A stretch of 14,228 bases of DNA from Minthousia sp045628125 (GTDB lineage Bacteria > Bacteroidota > Bacteroidia > Bacteroidales > Bacteroidaceae): positions 1 to 14,228 of the forward strand of contig JAZQPA010000189.1 of the NCBI GenBank assembly GCA_045628125.1, given 5' to 3'. This document shows, one piece after another, positions 13,293 through 14,228 of the stretch. Below the pieces are notes generated by a model. It did no database searches. It was not told where the DNA came from and worked only from the letters and a program-made list of their open reading frames with translations. Positions within the stretch are counted from its first letter, which is position 1. Each line of letters opens with the position of its first letter. The translations under genes were made by a program, and so were the position numbers.

Positions 13293-14228
13293 TCAACTGT
13301 TCAGTTCTACAAACTTCTTCAGGCAGTTCAGGGCCTTTCCGCTTTCCAATGATTCACGGGCAATACCCACTGAATCCTCAACAGACAGGTTGCGGTCCAA
13401 TACGCTGATGGCGCAAGCCGCATTGGCCAACACTACGTTCTTCTGAGCCTCGGTAGATGTGCCATCCAGTACACTGTCGAAAATCTTCATGGCCTCTTCA
13501 GGGGTCTCGCCACCGTAGATGTCTGATTGTTCAATATAGTTGAATCCCAAATCCTTAGGAGTAAATACCTTCTCAAAGTTGTTGGTGGTAATTTTGAAAC
13601 CGCTGGTCAGTGAGATCTCGTCATATCCGTCGTAACTGGTCACAACGCCATAGGTGTCGCCGATACGCTGATGAATGTTGGTGTACAGACGCAACTGCTC
13701 CTGATTGGCTGTGCCATGCAACGAAAACTTAGGGTGGCAAGGGTTAACCAGAGGGCCCAGCAGGTTGAAACAGGTTGGCACACCCAATGCCTTGCGTGTA
13801 GGGCCTACGAATTTCATGCCATAGGCGAACAGGGGTGCATGGAAGTAACAGATGTTGGTCTCTTCCAGGCTCTTTTTCAGTACATCCAGGTCATCGCTGA
13901 ACTTAACGCCGTGACCTGCCAGAACATTGCTGGCACCGCTTACCGATGAACTGCCGCCGTTTCCATGTTTGGTTACCTTATAACCTGCGCCGGCCACTAC
14001 AAAGGCAGAGCAGGTCGAGATATTGAAGGTGTTTTTGCCGTCGCCGCCTGTTCCTACTATATCCAGTGTGTCATACTCGCTGAAATCCATGTACTTGCCG
14101 GTCTCCAGTAAGCCCTGTCTGAAACCTAACAGCTCATCCACGGTGGCACCGCGTGTCTGGATGGCCATCAGCAGGGCTGCAATCTGCTGAACGTTATACT
14201 GCTCCTGAACAATGTTGAGCATAATCTG
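13293..14228 (-). CDS. trpD: Anthranilate phosphoribosyltransferase, 5' end cut by window edge
   Basis: TrpD joins anthranilate to the ribosyl group of PRPP. At least 311 codons are present, and the frame stays open to the right edge. The methionine encoded at 14222 is probably internal: the visible start (QIMLNIVQEQYNVQQIAALL) corresponds to the second helix of the family's N-terminal domain, so about 20 residues should lie outside the window. The PRPP site is clear: DIVGTGGDGKNTFNIST and TKHGNGGSSSVSGASNV. NLLGPLVNP and DGYDEISLT are typical further on. It is a separate gene, not fused to TrpG. It leads the visible run trpD-trpC-trpF-trpA; promoter and any attenuator are outside the window. 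Confidence 0.95.
   Translation of the reverse strand, partial: QIMLNIVQEQYNVQQIAALLMAIQTRGATVDELLGFRQGLLETGKYMDFSEYDTLDIVGTGGDGKNTFNISTCSAFVVAGAGYKVTKHGNGGSSSVSGASNVLAGHGVKFSDDLDVLKKSLEETNICYFHAPLFAYGMKFVGPTRKALGVPTCFNLLGPLVNPCHPKFSLHGTANQEQLRLYTNIHQRIGDTYGVVTSYDGYDEISLTSGFKITTNNFEKVFTPKDLGFNYIEQSDIYGGETPEEAMKIFDSVLDGTSTEAQKNVVLANAACAISVLDRNLSVEDSVGIARESLESGKALNCLKKFVELNS

Noticed and set aside
14220..14222. ATG as the start of trpD.
   Set aside because: The frame continues upstream to the edge and the family needs roughly 20 more N-terminal residues.

Overview
The window is an ordinary chromosomal stretch from a member of the Bacteroidota, most likely of the Prevotellaceae (inferred). The evidence is promoters of the Bacteroidota type (TTTG-N19-21-TAnnTTTG), few Shine-Dalgarno sites, a pyrB-pyrI-flavin reductase order, a trpDCFA order, a class A penicillin-binding protein of Bacteroidota type, and a branching enzyme of the eukaryote-like GH13_8 type common in this phylum. 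Coding density is very high and no gap exceeds about 150 bases. I see no tRNA, rRNA, CRISPR array, insertion sequence, phage gene or integration site.

Layout. Positions 1-1629 on the minus strand hold pyrB, pyrI and the 5' part of a flavin reductase gene (cut by the window edge). A divergent control region (1630-1775) carries a promoter on each strand and a 17-bp perfect dyad overlapping the rightward promoter. Rightward from 1776 run a bifunctional penicillin-binding protein, kdsB (CMP-Kdo synthetase) and an M16-family peptidase homologue that lacks the zinc-binding motif; these are packed with a 2-base gap and then a 4-base overlap. A clear second promoter (6153-6184) precedes a secreted MORN-repeat protein with an arginine-rich tail, followed by glgB, a five-helix membrane protein and an 89-residue protein of unknown function. 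The last three genes overlap by 1 and 4 bases. A strong intrinsic terminator that includes the stop codon of the last gene ends this unit. It faces a tryptophan operon on the minus strand (trpD-trpC-trpF-trpA, 14228 down to 11042), whose trpD is cut by the right edge.

Functionally the window combines nucleotide biosynthesis (aspartate transcarbamoylase with its regulatory subunit), envelope biogenesis (peptidoglycan polymerase and Kdo activation for lipopolysaccharide), glycogen branching, and four steps of tryptophan synthesis. I did not find an undescribed multi-gene system. The best leads are the catalytically dead M16 homologue with an intact R/Y pair, the exported MORN protein with a polybasic tail next to glgB, the dyad at the divergent promoter, and the terminator that overlaps a stop codon.
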